From positions 124,001-188,000 of the forward strand of contig NZ_PXXX01000007.1 of NCBI RefSeq assembly GCF_003367505.1: DNA of 64,000 nucleotides. Direction: 5' to 3'. This document shows, one piece after another, positions 45,575 to 56,783 of the stretch. This DNA comes from Lysinibacillus capsici (GTDB lineage Bacteria > Bacillota > Bacilli > Bacillales_A > Planococcaceae). Position 1 is the stretch's first letter; every line of letters begins with the position of its first letter. The notes beneath the pieces are model-generated. The model was not told where the DNA came from. It saw nothing but the letters and a program-made list of their open reading frames with translations, and did not search any database. The translations under genes were made by a program, and so were the position numbers.

Positions 45575-47563
45575 TTAATCGACATCATTATAATTAACTT
45601 TGCCTTCTAAAATTATTTCTGAGTCACGAATTATTCTATAACTCGCATCTTTGCCATCTTCAATTGTAAGCTGAATGTTGTATGGCGTATCACTTAAAAT
45701 TTCAAATACTTCAACAGGTTCAGACAATGTATGATTTTTATCTTGAATTTCAATTCGAATATTTTGAGCTATTCCCTCTTCTGTAGGTTTATACTCAATG
45801 ACTACAGGTATGACACGTAGTTTATCGGGCTGTTTTGCTGGCCCTTTACTTATTACAACCGATATCATAGAACCTTCTTCTACCATAGTACCCGCTTTTG
45901 TCAATTGCGAAATTACACTGCCAGCTGGGATGGTTTCATGATGTTCTTCACGAGATATACGCCAATTGAGACCTGCTCTTTTCACATAGTCATCCATATC
46001 AGCTTTCGTATAATTTACAACATTTTCAACCCTTACCATTCTAACTCCTTGGCTAACTTTAAACGTGATTGTTTCTTCTTTCGCTACTACCTCAGAATTT
46101 GGTGGTATGCTTTGTTCAATAATTCTTCCTTCTGGCTCATTAGAAGGGACATCCTCTTTTATTACGTCTTTATACTTTCCTTTTATTAAAGCTTCAACTT
46201 GACTATAATTTTGTCCAACATAATTATCAACAGTCGTCATCTCTACACCTAAACTAACGATTAAGTCTACCTCTGAACCTTTTTCACGTAATGAATTTTT
46301 TGATGGGTCCGTTTCTATAACTTTCCCCTTCTCTATTTCCTCATGATTTCGCTCCTGATGCTCTTCACCAACAACAAATCCATCTGCTTCTAATTTTTTT
46401 GTCGCTTCCTCTATTGTTAAATTTGCTACATCTGGTATAGCCACTTTTTTCGGGCTAAATAAATCTTTTGCAAAAATAAAGAATAAGAAAATGACAACCG
46501 CTGCAATGAATAGTCCTGCAACATATTTGGGCCAATTTTTCTTCTTTCCCTTTACAGGAACTGGCTTTTCTACAGGCTTTTTAGGTTGTGGTTGAGAAGG
46601 TGCTTTAGCTTCCATAATCGGTTCAATAACTCTTGTTTTAGTTAGATCTTCGTCTTTTTTATGCATCTGCTCTTTAATGATGGGAATAGCTTTCGTTACA
46701 TCATTATCCACAGGTATGACAAATTTGGGATCGTTGATTCTAGATGGTGTTAGTACGGTTTCCAAATCTTCATACATTTCTTCCACTGTAGTATAACGAT
46801 GGGATGAATCTTTGGCAGTAGCCTTTAATACTACATTTTCCAAGCTTTGGGGAATCGTTGCATCAAAAGCACGGACAGAAGGCGTTTCAGCTTGTAAATG
46901 CTTAAGTGCTATTGAAACAGCAGATTCGCCAGAAAATGGAAGTTCACCTGTTAATAATTCATATAACACGATACCGAGTGCGTAAATATCTGATTTGTTT
47001 GTAGCTGTACCGCCGCGAGCTTGCTCTGGTGATAAATAATGGACTGTACCAAGCACAGAATTTGTTTGAGTAAATGATGTAGCACTTAACGTCATGGCAA
47101 TACCAAAATCCGTAATTTTCACATTACCTTCCGCATCCATTAATATATTTTGCGGTTTAATATCACGGTGGATAATATGGTTTTCGTGGGCATTAGCAAT
47201 GGCAGACGTTAATTGCTTCATAATATGCACACTTCTAGCAGGAGAAATTGGTGCAAATTCTTGTATGTACTGCTTTAATGTTTTTCCTTGAACATATTCC
47301 ATCACAATATAGTGTAGATCTCCATCGTCACCTACATCATAAACACTAACAATATTTGGATGTGTAAGACTTGTAGCAGACAGTGCCTCACGTTGAAAAC
47401 GTCGATGTAATTCATCCTCATTGGAAAAATCATAGCGTAATATTTTAATGGCTACATCACGATTTAAGATCATATCGTGTGCTAAATAAACATTGGACAT
47501 ACCTCCGCCACCAATGAGTTCTAAAATTTTATAACGGTCACTAATTCTTTTACCTACAAGCAT
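45575..47563 (-). CDS. prkC: Serine/threonine protein kinase PrkC with PASTA repeats
   Basis: A membrane kinase that senses muropeptides and promotes spore germination and stationary-phase control. The kinase domain (about 10-270) has GGGGMSNVYLAHDM, lysine K40 in VAIKIL, HRDIKPQN and DFGIAMTLSATSFTQTNSV. One membrane segment lies near residue 350 (YVAGLFIAAVVIFLFFIFA). Three extracellular PASTA repeats follow, then a C-terminal domain, 662 residues in all. It is two bases downstream of its phosphatase gene prpC. Confidence 0.97.
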   Translation of the reverse strand: MLVGKRISDRYKILELIGGGGMSNVYLAHDMILNRDVAIKILRYDFSNEDELHRRFQREALSATSLTHPNIVSVYDVGDDGDLHYIVMEYVQGKTLKQYIQEFAPISPARSVHIMKQLTSAIANAHENHIIHRDIKPQNILMDAEGNVKITDFGIAMTLSATSFTQTNSVLGTVHYLSPEQARGGTATNKSDIYALGIVLYELLTGELPFSGESAVSIALKHLQAETPSVRAFDATIPQSLENVVLKATAKDSSHRYTTVEEMYEDLETVLTPSRINDPKFVIPVDNDVTKAIPIIKEQMHKKDEDLTKTRVIEPIMEAKAPSQPQPKKPVEKPVPVKGKKKNWPKYVAGLFIAAVVIFLFFIFAKDLFSPKKVAIPDVANLTIEEATKKLEADGFVVGEEHQERNHEEIEKGKVIETDPSKNSLREKGSEVDLIVSLGVEMTTVDNYVGQNYSQVEALIKGKYKDVIKEDVPSNEPEGRIIEQSIPPNSEVVAKEETITFKVSQGVRMVRVENVVNYTKADMDDYVKRAGLNWRISREEHHETIPAGSVISQLTKAGTMVEEGSMISVVISKGPAKQPDKLRVIPVVIEYKPTEEGIAQNIRIEIQDKNHTLSEPVEVFEILSDTPYNIQLTIEDGKDASYRIIRDSEIILEGKVNYNDVD

Positions 47564-47565
47564 TC

Positions 47566-48315
47566 TTACACCTCCTCATCCTTTTTTGTTAATAGCACGA
47601 GGGAGATATTGTCTTCTCCCCCGCTGGCATTTGCTAATTCTACAAGTTTACGCCCCTTTTCCTTAATGGAGTCTGGATACGTAATTATCGATGCCATTTC
47701 ATAAACAGTTAGTTTATTGCTTAATCCATCTGAACAAATGAGTAAATACGATTCTGATGCTAAATCTACTTCATAAAAGTCTGGTTCGATTGTGTCCTCT
47801 GTCCCAACCGCTTTTAAGATGAAATTTTTCTTTGGATGTGTCAAAGCCTCTTCTTCGCTTATCTCACCATTTTCGACCAAGACGTTCACATATGAATGAT
47901 CTCTTGTTATTTGTTGTGCACCATCTTCAAAGAAATAATACACACGACTGTCTCCCACATGTGCAATGAAGCAATGTTGTTCTTCGATTAACACTGCAAT
48001 AAATGTCGTGCCCATTCCTTTACAGTCTTCATGTGATAAAGAATAGTCATATATTGTTTTATTTAATTGCTTAACTGTTTGTAATAACCATTCTTTTTTT
48101 GATGTTGTGGATACAAAATGATGTGTGTCTGCCTGTAAAAAAAAGGATTCCATTTGTTTAATTGCCATATCACTTGCTACATCACCAGCATTATGACCAC
48201 CCATGCCATCCGCTACAAGTGCTAGTGCAAGTCCATCTGGACGTTTAAAGAATGCAGCACGGTCCTCATTAATGGATCGTTTTAAACCAATATCACTTTC
48301 GACTGTGTATTCCAA
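47566..48315 (-). CDS. prpC: PP2C-type protein phosphatase PrpC
   Basis: A metal-dependent phosphatase that reverses PrkC phosphorylation. Motifs are NEDRAAFF, LVADGMGGHNAGDVASDM, HVGDSRVYYF, THPKKNFILKAVG and ICSDGLSNKL, with GGEDNISLVLL near the end. The 249 residues match the family. It lies six bases after rlmN. Confidence 0.97.
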   Translation of the reverse strand: MEYTVESDIGLKRSINEDRAAFFKRPDGLALALVADGMGGHNAGDVASDMAIKQMESFFLQADTHHFVSTTSKKEWLLQTVKQLNKTIYDYSLSHEDCKGMGTTFIAVLIEEQHCFIAHVGDSRVYYFFEDGAQQITRDHSYVNVLVENGEISEEEALTHPKKNFILKAVGTEDTIEPDFYEVDLASESYLLICSDGLSNKLTVYEMASIITYPDSIKEKGRKLVELANASGGEDNISLVLLTKKDEEV

Positions 48316-48321
48316 TACTGG

Positions 48322-49464
48322 TCACCTCGTTTCTTCAGATCTCTCTTGTGCACGTAATTGACCACACGCAGCAGCGATATCTGAACCTTGCTCTCGGCGG
48401 ATCGTTACGTTAATACCATTTTTCTTTAATGTTTTTTCAAAAGCAAAAATTTGACTACGAGATGTACGAACATAATCACGTTCTGGTACATAGTTTACAG
48501 GAATTAAATTGACATGACATTTAATTCCTTTAATTAAAGCAGATAGTTCCTCTGCGATTTCTACTGAATCATTTTCACCAGACATCAGCCCATACTCGAA
48601 ACTCACTCGTCGACCTGTTTTTTTTGTATAGTATCGCACAGCTTCCATTAATTCTTCCAATTTATAAGCACGGGCAATTGGCATTAGCTTTTGACGTGCT
48701 TCTTGGTTTGGCGCATGCAGAGAAACGGCAAAGTTAATTTGTAATTGTTCATCTGCAAACTGGTAAATTTTAGGGACAATACCCGATGTTGAAACTGTGA
48801 TATGACGTGCTCCGATATTTAAACCTTTTTCATGATTGATCACTTTTAAGAAGTTCATCATTGCATCATAGTTATCGAAAGGTTCACCAATACCCATAAT
48901 GACAATATGAGATACTCGCTCGCCCAATTCATCTAATGTTTGCTGCACTTTGACAACTTGCTCCACAATTTCCCCTGCTAATAAATGTCGCTTCAAACCA
49001 CCTAAAGTGGATGCACAAAACGTACAGCCAATTCGGCAGCCTACTTGTGTTGTTACACAGACAGAATTTCCATATTCATGGCGCATTAAAACAGTTTCTA
49101 TTGAATAGCCATCTTGTAATTGGAATAAAAATTTAATGGTACCATCTTTAGATTCTTGTTTAATAATGGTTGATAGTGTGGATAATGCAAAATTTGCAGT
49201 TAGTTTTTCGCGTAATCCCTTTGAAAGGTTTGACATTTCTTCAAATGTCTTTACACGTTTATTATACAGCCAGTCAAAAATTTGAGCAGCACGGAAAGGC
49301 TTTTCGCCATTTTCCTTTAGCCATTCTTCTAATTGATGAGGTTGTAACGAATAAATGGATTCTTTTAAATTTGGCTTTTCTTTTTTTACACGTCGAACGG
49401 GCTTTTCTTCTGCTTCTTCGACTAAATCGTTAATACGTTCATTAAATTTCTCTTGATCCACCAT
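48322..49464 (-). CDS. rlmN: Dual-specificity rRNA/tRNA adenine-C2 methyltransferase RlmN
   Basis: A radical SAM enzyme that methylates A2503 of 23S rRNA and A37 of some tRNAs. The SAM cluster motif is [11 protein letters not shown]. The C-terminal methyl-carrying cysteine is in [12 protein letters not shown]. The 380 residues include about 25 extra charged residues at the N terminus compared with typical Bacillus proteins. The start codon shares a base with the rsmB stop (TAATG). Confidence 0.96.
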   Translation of the reverse strand: MVDQEKFNERINDLVEEAEEKPVRRVKKEKPNLKESIYSLQPHQLEEWLKENGEKPFRAAQIFDWLYNKRVKTFEEMSNLSKGLREKLTANFALSTLSTIIKQESKDGTIKFLFQLQDGYSIETVLMRHEYGNSVCVTTQVGCRIGCTFCASTLGGLKRHLLAGEIVEQVVKVQQTLDELGERVSHIVIMGIGEPFDNYDAMMNFLKVINHEKGLNIGARHITVSTSGIVPKIYQFADEQLQINFAVSLHAPNQEARQKLMPIARAYKLEELMEAVRYYTKKTGRRVSFEYGLMSGENDSVEIAEELSALIKGIKCHVNLIPVNYVPERDYVRTSRSQIFAFEKTLKKNGINVTIRREQGSDIAAACGQLRAQERSEETR

Positions 49465-50825
49465 TAGTTGGATTCTCCTTTTTTACGAAAGGCGGCGACA
49501 AAGAAACCGTCACTGCCAAAGTCTTGTGGAAAGACTTGAAGCATGCCATTAGCTTGCTTTTCCGCTAATTTTGTTGGTAAAGATTCTAGTTGTATAGCTT
49601 CCATTTCTGGATGTGCTGTTAAAAAGGCTTTCACAGTGCCTTCGTTTTCTTGTATGTCTACTGTACACGTACTGTATACAAGCTTACCATTTATTTTCAA
49701 AACTTTCGTTGCTGCATCAAGTAAAGCTAATTGGATTTTTTGAAGACTTTCTAAATCTTCTTCTCGCTTTGTATATTTAATATCTGGTTTACGTCGCATA
49801 ACTCCTAGTCCACTACATGGTGCATCGACTAAGATAGCATCAAAAGACGCTGCTTGTAAAAATTCTGGTGCTTTCCGTCCGTCTATTGGGGCTGTTTCAA
49901 CAATATCAAGCCCTAGACGCTCTGTATTATGGTCGATTAAATCTAATTTATGTGGATGAAGGTCTGTTGCTAAAATAGACCCTTCATTTTTCATTATTTC
50001 GGCAATATGTGTTGTTTTTCCACCAGGTGCCGCACACATATCCAAGACACGCATACCTGGAGATGGATTTAGCACATTAGCAGGTATCATTGAACTTTCA
50101 TCCTGAATAGTAATCATACCTTCTTTGAAGGCTTTTGTACGAGCTGGTTGACCGTTTGTAATGTATAAGCACTCTGGTATAACGTCGCTTTGATTAGCCG
50201 TTAATCCTTCTGCCTCTAACTTGGCAATTGCTTGCTGAACAGTTGCTTTTGTCGTATTAACACGCACAGTCTGCACAGGCGGTCTATTATTTTCATGCAA
50301 CATTTCAGTCGCTACTTCAAAACCGTAGTTATCAACAAATCTTTGAACTAACCACATTGGATGACTTGTTTCTATTGAAAGGCGCTCAATTGGATCTGCT
50401 ATGTCATCTGTTGAAGGGACTCCACTGCGTAACACGGATCTTAATATGCCATTGACCATAGAAGCGATTCCACGATGCCCTCGACGCTTGGCAATTTCTA
50501 CTGCTTCGTTTACTGCAGCGTGTGGAGGGATACGTGTTAAATAATGGATTTGATACAACGAAATTCTTAATAACCAGCGAACCCAATGATCAATTGAACC
50601 ACGAATAAATGGCTCTAAGTAATAATCAAGTGTCATTTTATGCTGTAAAGTTCCATACGTTATTTCAGTCAATAAAGCACGATCTTTTGCTTCAATTTTA
50701 TGCCGTTTAATTGTTTCATTTAGCAATAAGTTGCTATAAGCCTGATTTTTATCAACTGCTAATAGAATTGACAATGCGGCATCTCGTACATTGCCATCCC
50801 AAATCACTACACTTTTTTTACTCAT
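49464..50825 (-). CDS. rsmB: 16S rRNA (cytosine-C5)-methyltransferase RsmB
   Basis: Methylates C967 of 16S rRNA. An N-terminal NusB-like helical domain (about 1-140) is followed by a Rossmann methyltransferase: [18 protein letters not shown] binds SAM, and catalytic cysteines lie in [15 protein letters not shown] and [14 protein letters not shown]. Its 453 residues are typical. Start overlaps the fmt stop by four bases. Confidence 0.96.
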   Translation of the reverse strand: MSKKSVVIWDGNVRDAALSILLAVDKNQAYSNLLLNETIKRHKIEAKDRALLTEITYGTLQHKMTLDYYLEPFIRGSIDHWVRWLLRISLYQIHYLTRIPPHAAVNEAVEIAKRRGHRGIASMVNGILRSVLRSGVPSTDDIADPIERLSIETSHPMWLVQRFVDNYGFEVATEMLHENNRPPVQTVRVNTTKATVQQAIAKLEAEGLTANQSDVIPECLYITNGQPARTKAFKEGMITIQDESSMIPANVLNPSPGMRVLDMCAAPGGKTTHIAEIMKNEGSILATDLHPHKLDLIDHNTERLGLDIVETAPIDGRKAPEFLQAASFDAILVDAPCSGLGVMRRKPDIKYTKREEDLESLQKIQLALLDAATKVLKINGKLVYSTCTVDIQENEGTVKAFLTAHPEMEAIQLESLPTKLAEKQANGMLQVFPQDFGSDGFFVAAFRKKGESN

Positions 50826-51763
50826 TTAAATTGGTCCCCAATCTGTAATTTAGAACCTGTCCCACGTAAATATTCCTCTGCGGTCATGCGCTTTTTACCA
50901 GCTGGTTGCACATCATATAATGCTAAAGTTGTCCCGTTGCCAGCTGCTACCTCAAAATGATCTTTATCAATGGCAACCACTGTACCTGGATTAGCCTCAT
51001 GCTTACTTTTGCCAATCGTTGCCCACCAAATTTTAAAATTACCATCCTCAAAAGTAGTATAAGCAACAGGCCATGGATGAAGACCGCGCACTTGATTGTA
51101 TAAAGTAATAGCATCGTTGGTCCAATCAATCCGTTCTTGTTCCCTTGAAATATTACTTGCAAAGGTAACTTGTGCTTCATCTTGAACTGTACGGTTATTT
51201 GTACCATTTATAATAGAAGGAAGTGTTTCCTTAAGTAATTCACAGCCAACCATACTTAGCTTATCAAAAAGTCCACCAGTATGATCATCTTCTTCAATAG
51301 GGATCGCTTTTTGAGAGATAATATCTCCCGCATCAAGCTTTTCTGCCATATACATGATTGTTACTCCTGTTTCTTTTTCACCATCCATGACGGCTTGGTG
51401 AATCGGAGCCCCTCCACGATATTTTGGTAATAGGGAGGCATGGACATTAATGCAGCCTAGAGCCGGTGCATCTAATAATTCTTTTGGTAGTATCTGTCCA
51501 AATGCTGCTGTTATTACTAGATCAGGCTGTAAAGCAAGAATCTGCTGTAACTCCTCGGAGCCACGCAATTTTTCAGGTTGAATAATTGGCAAGCCAAGTT
51601 CCAAAGCCGTTGCCTTTACTGGCGGCGGTGTTAATACTCGCTTACGCCCAACTGGACGATCTGGTTGTGTTACAACTGCTTTAATAGTATATCCTTCATC
51701 ATGTAGCATACGCAAAATAGGTGCGGAGAAGTCAGGTGTCCCCATAAAAACGATAGATGTCAT
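50822..51763 (-). CDS. fmt: Methionyl-tRNA formyltransferase
   Basis: Formylates initiator Met-tRNA. The catalytic region is [20 protein letters not shown]. The N terminus, [20 protein letters not shown], and a C-terminal OB-like domain complete 313 residues. It lies one base after def, the usual def-fmt pair. Confidence 0.97.
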   Translation of the reverse strand: MTSIVFMGTPDFSAPILRMLHDEGYTIKAVVTQPDRPVGRKRVLTPPPVKATALELGLPIIQPEKLRGSEELQQILALQPDLVITAAFGQILPKELLDAPALGCINVHASLLPKYRGGAPIHQAVMDGEKETGVTIMYMAEKLDAGDIISQKAIPIEEDDHTGGLFDKLSMVGCELLKETLPSIINGTNNRTVQDEAQVTFASNISREQERIDWTNDAITLYNQVRGLHPWPVAYTTFEDGNFKIWWATIGKSKHEANPGTVVAIDKDHFEVAAGNGTTLALYDVQPAGKKRMTAEEYLRGTGSKLQIGDQFK

Positions 51764-51764
51764 T

Positions 51765-52259
51765 TTATTCCTCCTCTTCAGCGTACATTTCTTCTAGTTC
51801 TTCTGCTGTGACAATACGCTTGATTTTTGAATCGAAAAGCACACCATCTAAATGATCAATTTCATGTAAAATCGCACGGGCATCAAAGCCACCTGCCTCT
51901 AATTCATAAACACGTCCTTCACGATCACATGCTTCAATTTTGACATAACTAGGACGTTCCACTTCTCCATATAACCCTGGAAAGCTCAAGCATCCTTCAA
52001 TATCTACTTCTGCTCCGTCCGTTTCAACGACAGTTGGATTAATCATTTCTAAAATATCACGTTCTTCACCTAGTTCAACAATTGCTACCCGTAACCCTAC
52101 GTCTATTTGTGGTGCCGCAATTCCAACGCCATCATATTCCACCATAGTGTCATATAAATCATCAAGTAATGTAATAATTTCATCATTAATTTCTGTCACT
52201 TCAGCACACGGTGTGGATAGTACTTTTGCAGGATTTTCAATTACTTTTTTTATAGCCAT
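51765..52259 (-). CDS. def: Peptide deformylase
   Basis: A metalloenzyme removing the N-formyl group from new proteins. All three motifs are present: [16 protein letters not shown] and HEIDH. The 164 residues fit a short type I deformylase. It is separated from priA by 84 bases containing palindromes, then coupled to fmt. Confidence 0.97.
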   Translation of the reverse strand: MAIKKVIENPAKVLSTPCAEVTEINDEIITLLDDLYDTMVEYDGVGIAAPQIDVGLRVAIVELGEERDILEMINPTVVETDGAEVDIEGCLSFPGLYGEVERPSYVKIEACDREGRVYELEAGGFDARAILHEIDHLDGVLFDSKIKRIVTAEELEEMYAEEEE

Positions 52260-52284
52260 TATTATTTCCTCATTTCTGCTTTAA

Positions 52285-52300
52285 AGCTAGTGCACTAGCT
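52285..52300. repeat. Perfect 16-base palindrome between priA and def
   Basis: AGCTAGTG/CACTAGCT, about 26 bases before the def start. A second small hairpin (CGTG/CACG arms) lies near 52323-52339. Neither has a T tract, so a terminator is unlikely. Function unknown. Confidence 0.5.
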
Positions 52301-52343
52301 AATTGATACTTTTATTAAAAATCGTGCTATTATTACACGCTAA

Positions 52344-54755
52344 CTATATAGTAGACGGATCTAAATCTACCGTCATTAATATTCCTTGTTTAATCCACTC
52401 TGCTCTATACATAGCAAGTAAACGTTGTAACACGGGAATTAGATTTGGTTCAATTTTATATTTTATCAAACATTGATAACGATATCTATTTTGGAGACGA
52501 GCAATACTCGCAGTTGTTGGTCCTATTATTGCTACTTGATTCGATAAGTTCCCTCGTAACCAATCAGCCACTCGACCAGCATATTCAGCAGCCATCATGA
52601 CATCTTCATGGGATAATTGAATAAGAGCTACAAAATAATAAGGTGGATAGTTTGATCTGCGACGTAAAAACATCTCACGTTCATAAAATGGTTCATACTC
52701 TTGTGTTTTAGCTAAATCAATTGCGTAATGCTCAGGTGTATACGTTTGAATGATGACTTCCCCTAGCTTGTCATGTCTCCCAGCTCGGCCACTTACCTGT
52801 GTTAATAGCTGAAATGTTCGCTCTGCTGCGCGGTAATCAGGTAAATGTAAGGATGTATCAGCACTAAGTACACCGACTAGCGTAATATTTGGAAAATCCA
52901 GACCCTTTGCGATCATTTGAGTACCCAGCAAAATATCTGCATGCCCTGCCCCAAATGTCTCTAATATTTCTTCATGTGCCCCTTTATGCTTCGTAGTATC
53001 TACATCCATACGTAATACTCTTGCCTCAGGAAACAACTTATACAGCTCCTCTTCCACCTTTTGTGTACCTGTACCAAAATAACGAATATGATCACTTTGA
53101 CATTGCGGACATATTTGTGGAACATGTTCCTCGTAACCACAATAATGACATTTCAATTTTTCAGTTGTTCGATGATAGGTTAATGAAATATCGCAATTTG
53201 GACATTGGACAACTGTTCCACAATCTCGGCAGAGTACAAATGATGAATAGCCACGACGGTTTAAAAACAGCACCATTTGTTCTTTTTTCTCAAGCCTTAA
53301 ACGGATTGCTTCTATCAGTGATTGGGAAAACATCGAACGATTACCTTGTCTCAGCTCTTCACGCATATCTGCAATAAAAACAGTCGGCAAAGCCTGATGT
53401 AAAGCACGGTGTTTTAAGGAGAGTAGCTTATATACTCCCTTTTTAGCTCTTGCAAATGATTCTAATGCTGGTGTTGCACTCCCTAAAATAATAGGACAGT
53501 TATAAAATTCGCTACGCCAGATGGCTACATCTCTTGCATGATAACGTGGTGAATCTTCTTGCTTATAAGTTGATTCATGTTCCTCATCCAATATAATAAG
53601 CCCTATATTCGTAAAAGGAGCAAAAATAGCTGAACGAGCTCCAACTACGACCTTCACTTTGCCTTGTTGGATTTTACGCCATTCATCATATTTCTCCCCT
53701 ACAGATAATCCACTATGCATCACAGCAACCATCTCACCAAAGCGACTGCGGAATCGTTCGGTCATTTGTGGAGTTAAAGAGATTTCAGGTACCAACATAA
53801 TGGCTTCTTTTCCTTCTTCTAATACCTTTTGAATAGCCTGCAAATAAACCTCTGTTTTACCACTTCCTGTTACACCATGTAATAAAAAGGTTTGCGCTAT
53901 TTGCTGGTCCATAGCTGTAGTAATAGCTTGGAGAGCAACCTGCTGCTCACTCGTTAATTGTAAGGCATGTGTACGTGAAACTTCCTTCGTAAATGGATCA
54001 CGAAATACTTCCTCTTGAATAAATTGAGCAGCTCCTTTATCAATTACTGCCTCTAAAACTGAAATAGAGACCCTTGCTTCGTCACAAATTTGTTGGGGAG
54101 TAAAAACCTCTCCTAAGTGTTGGCACATCCATTGCAGTAATAGCCGTTGTTTAGCTGCTCTGGATGATTGCTCTAAAGCACGTTCAATAAGTTGTTGGTC
54201 TGCTGTTATTTGAACCATTCGAATTTCTTTCACATTTCCCTGTTGCTTCACAACATTTTCGATTGAAACAATGTTTTCTGCGACCAATTGCTTCACAAGG
54301 GGTAGTAAACCTGCTCGTTCAAATTCTTTAAAATTTGCTCGTTGACGCTTCCCGAATATAGCCTGTACCTCTAGTGGCAATTGTTGACCTTGTTGTAGCT
54401 TAATCATTTTTTCATACTTGGCTCGAAGTGCAGATGGTAACATCACTTGCAAGGCATCTATTTCATAGCAAATCGTATCGTTCTTCAACCACTTCGCCAT
54501 TCGCAACATCTCTTCTGTCAGGACTGGCTCCATATCTAAAATTTGATTGATTGCCTTTAGTTTATTTAACGGTACATCTGTTTCTTTCTTCAATCCAACA
54601 ACAAAACCCAGGACATTCCTTGGACCAAATGGCACTTTAACACGACTTCCTAACTCGATAACACTAATCCATTCTACAGGTACTTGATAATCAAATGGAC
54701 GGTCTACATGGTAAGTAGAGACATCTACAATGACCTCTGCTATCAAGAAGCTCAT
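52344..54755 (-). CDS. priA: Primosomal protein N' (replication restart helicase PriA)
   Basis: A helicase that reloads the replisome at stalled forks. An N-terminal DNA-binding domain precedes Walker A (LLHGVTGSGKTEVYLQA), DEEH in LIILDEEHESTYKQ, the cysteine-rich zinc region CRDCGTVVQCPNCD and CHYCGYEEHVPQICPQCQ, and motif VI SGRAGRHDKLGEVI. The 803 residues match the family. Start overlaps the coaBC stop by four bases. Confidence 0.97.
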   Translation of the reverse strand: MSFLIAEVIVDVSTYHVDRPFDYQVPVEWISVIELGSRVKVPFGPRNVLGFVVGLKKETDVPLNKLKAINQILDMEPVLTEEMLRMAKWLKNDTICYEIDALQVMLPSALRAKYEKMIKLQQGQQLPLEVQAIFGKRQRANFKEFERAGLLPLVKQLVAENIVSIENVVKQQGNVKEIRMVQITADQQLIERALEQSSRAAKQRLLLQWMCQHLGEVFTPQQICDEARVSISVLEAVIDKGAAQFIQEEVFRDPFTKEVSRTHALQLTSEQQVALQAITTAMDQQIAQTFLLHGVTGSGKTEVYLQAIQKVLEEGKEAIMLVPEISLTPQMTERFRSRFGEMVAVMHSGLSVGEKYDEWRKIQQGKVKVVVGARSAIFAPFTNIGLIILDEEHESTYKQEDSPRYHARDVAIWRSEFYNCPIILGSATPALESFARAKKGVYKLLSLKHRALHQALPTVFIADMREELRQGNRSMFSQSLIEAIRLRLEKKEQMVLFLNRRGYSSFVLCRDCGTVVQCPNCDISLTYHRTTEKLKCHYCGYEEHVPQICPQCQSDHIRYFGTGTQKVEEELYKLFPEARVLRMDVDTTKHKGAHEEILETFGAGHADILLGTQMIAKGLDFPNITLVGVLSADTSLHLPDYRAAERTFQLLTQVSGRAGRHDKLGEVIIQTYTPEHYAIDLAKTQEYEPFYEREMFLRRRSNYPPYYFVALIQLSHEDVMMAAEYAGRVADWLRGNLSNQVAIIGPTTASIARLQNRYRYQCLIKYKIEPNLIPVLQRLLAMYRAEWIKQGILMTVDLDPSTI

Positions 54756-55756
54756 TGTTCCTCACCCTTTATAATATATGACCATAATGTCTGAGCAAAA
54801 AGTTGTGGGTTAATTGTAGCCAAAAACTGTCCGTTAAGCTGCGCTTTTTCACTAAAATCAATCCATCTCTCAGAAAGTATATTAAGCATTGGAGTTCCTT
54901 GCACTTTTTGTCCGAAAGTGATCGCTTTTATGCCTTCTACCGAAATGATCGGCGTTTCCTTTATAGTCGGCACATTTGCTGCATGGATCAATATTGCCTG
55001 AGGATATTGGATTTTATAAGCCTCCAGTTGCTGTATAGCATCAAACAAATTAGAATTTTCTATTTCAATTACATGTGCGCCTAGCATTCTTGCTTCATGT
55101 GCTAAAGCTCGGCCTATGGCTCCAGTTGCCTGTGGACTAATTACATGCTGTTCATCCAATGGTACATGTAGGGCACCCGCAGTCACTATGACTGTTTTAT
55201 CTGTTAGTGGTGTAGTTTTTCCCGAAAAAAAATCTTGAACAAGTGCAGTGATTTTTTCTGGCTCCTCTAGACGGCCCTTCCCGACATAGCCACATGCTAA
55301 AAAGCCTTCGGAAGGCTCAATAAATTTGTAGCCATCAGCTGATAGCCTATCCAAATTACGTTTTACCGCTGGATGGTCGTACATGTGTACATTCATGGCT
55401 GGTGCAATCCATACAGGTGCTGTCGTAGCAAGCAGGGTTGTTGTGATCATATCATCTGCTATACCATTGGCCATTTTTCCTATTATATTTGCTGTAGCGG
55501 GCGCTACTAAAATTAAATCAGCCCAGTCTGCTAAGTCTATATGAGCAATCACACTTGAATCTTTTTCATCAAACGTGTCAAAATAAACATCATTTTTGGA
55601 CATCACTTGAAAACTTAATGGATTTACAAACTGTCTAGCAGAGGCTGTCATGATGACTTTTACATTGGCTCCTGCTTGTGATAGCTTGCTTACGAGTGCC
55701 ACAGCTTTATATACGGCAATCCCGCCTGAAACACAAAGTAAAATATTTTTATTCAT
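54752..55756 (-). CDS. coaBC: CoaBC-type protein with a degenerate CoaB half
   Basis: The N-terminal half (about 1-180) is an intact flavin-dependent phosphopantothenoylcysteine decarboxylase: H72, N122 in APAMNVHMYDHP and C155 in GFLACGYVGKGRL. The C-terminal half (about 185-334) should be the ligase CoaB, but it is about 60 residues short. It reads TVIVTAGALHVPLDEQHVIS where GGTREPID is expected, and lacks the usual AVADYRP, lysine-rich and AAET/ANDV segments. An in-frame start 21 codons upstream is rejected because AAAGGACG precedes this ATG. Decarboxylase function is likely; ligase activity is doubtful. Confidence 0.85.
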   Translation of the reverse strand: MNKNILLCVSGGIAVYKAVALVSKLSQAGANVKVIMTASARQFVNPLSFQVMSKNDVYFDTFDEKDSSVIAHIDLADWADLILVAPATANIIGKMANGIADDMITTTLLATTAPVWIAPAMNVHMYDHPAVKRNLDRLSADGYKFIEPSEGFLACGYVGKGRLEEPEKITALVQDFFSGKTTPLTDKTVIVTAGALHVPLDEQHVISPQATGAIGRALAHEARMLGAHVIEIENSNLFDAIQQLEAYKIQYPQAILIHAANVPTIKETPIISVEGIKAITFGQKVQGTPMLNILSERWIDFSEKAQLNGQFLATINPQLFAQTLWSYIIKGEEQ

Positions 55757-55781
55757 GCTAGGTGTCGTCCTTTCAAATGAT

Positions 55782-55812
55782 AAGCTCCCAAAGAAGGATT
55801 CCCTGGGAGCTT
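55782..55812. repeat. Hairpin in the rpoZ-coaBC interval
   Basis: A 9-bp stem, AAGCTCCCA/TGGGAGCTT, with a 13-base loop. It lies in the coaBC leader without a clean T tract on the minus strand; attenuation or mRNA stability roles are possible but unproven. Confidence 0.45.
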
Positions 55813-55890
55813 TCGGCATTCTGTATAATTAAAATCTACTGCTAACTAGACTAGCATGCATGTAAACATAGTAAAGCTCTTTACATGATG

Positions 55891-56118
55891 TTAGATTTCG
55901 TCCTCATACACAGTTGACTCATCCTGTGATACTTTCGTAAGTACACCTGCCGCTACTTCTTCAAGTGCTTTCCCAACATATTTATGGGAAACATACTTGT
56001 GTAAGCGTTCTGTGTCTTGCTCTTCTTGCATTTGGCGAGCACGTTTAGAAGCAAGGCTCACTAATGAATATTTTGAATCGATTTCTTTTTTTAAAGCGTC
56101 TACTGATGGGTATAGCAT
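55891..56118 (-). CDS. rpoZ: RNA polymerase omega subunit
   Basis: A 75-residue assembly subunit of RNA polymerase. It begins MLYPSVDALKKEIDSKYSLV, contains ASKRARQM and ends in an acidic tail. It is four bases after gmk, the usual pair. Confidence 0.94.
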   Translation of the reverse strand: MLYPSVDALKKEIDSKYSLVSLASKRARQMQEEQDTERLHKYVSHKYVGKALEEVAAGVLTKVSQDESTVYEDEI

Positions 56119-56122
56119 TGTT

Positions 56123-56740
<618 letters not shown>

Positions 56741-56783
56741 TTATTCTCTATATCTCCCTTAATTTATAACAGACACGTGCAAG

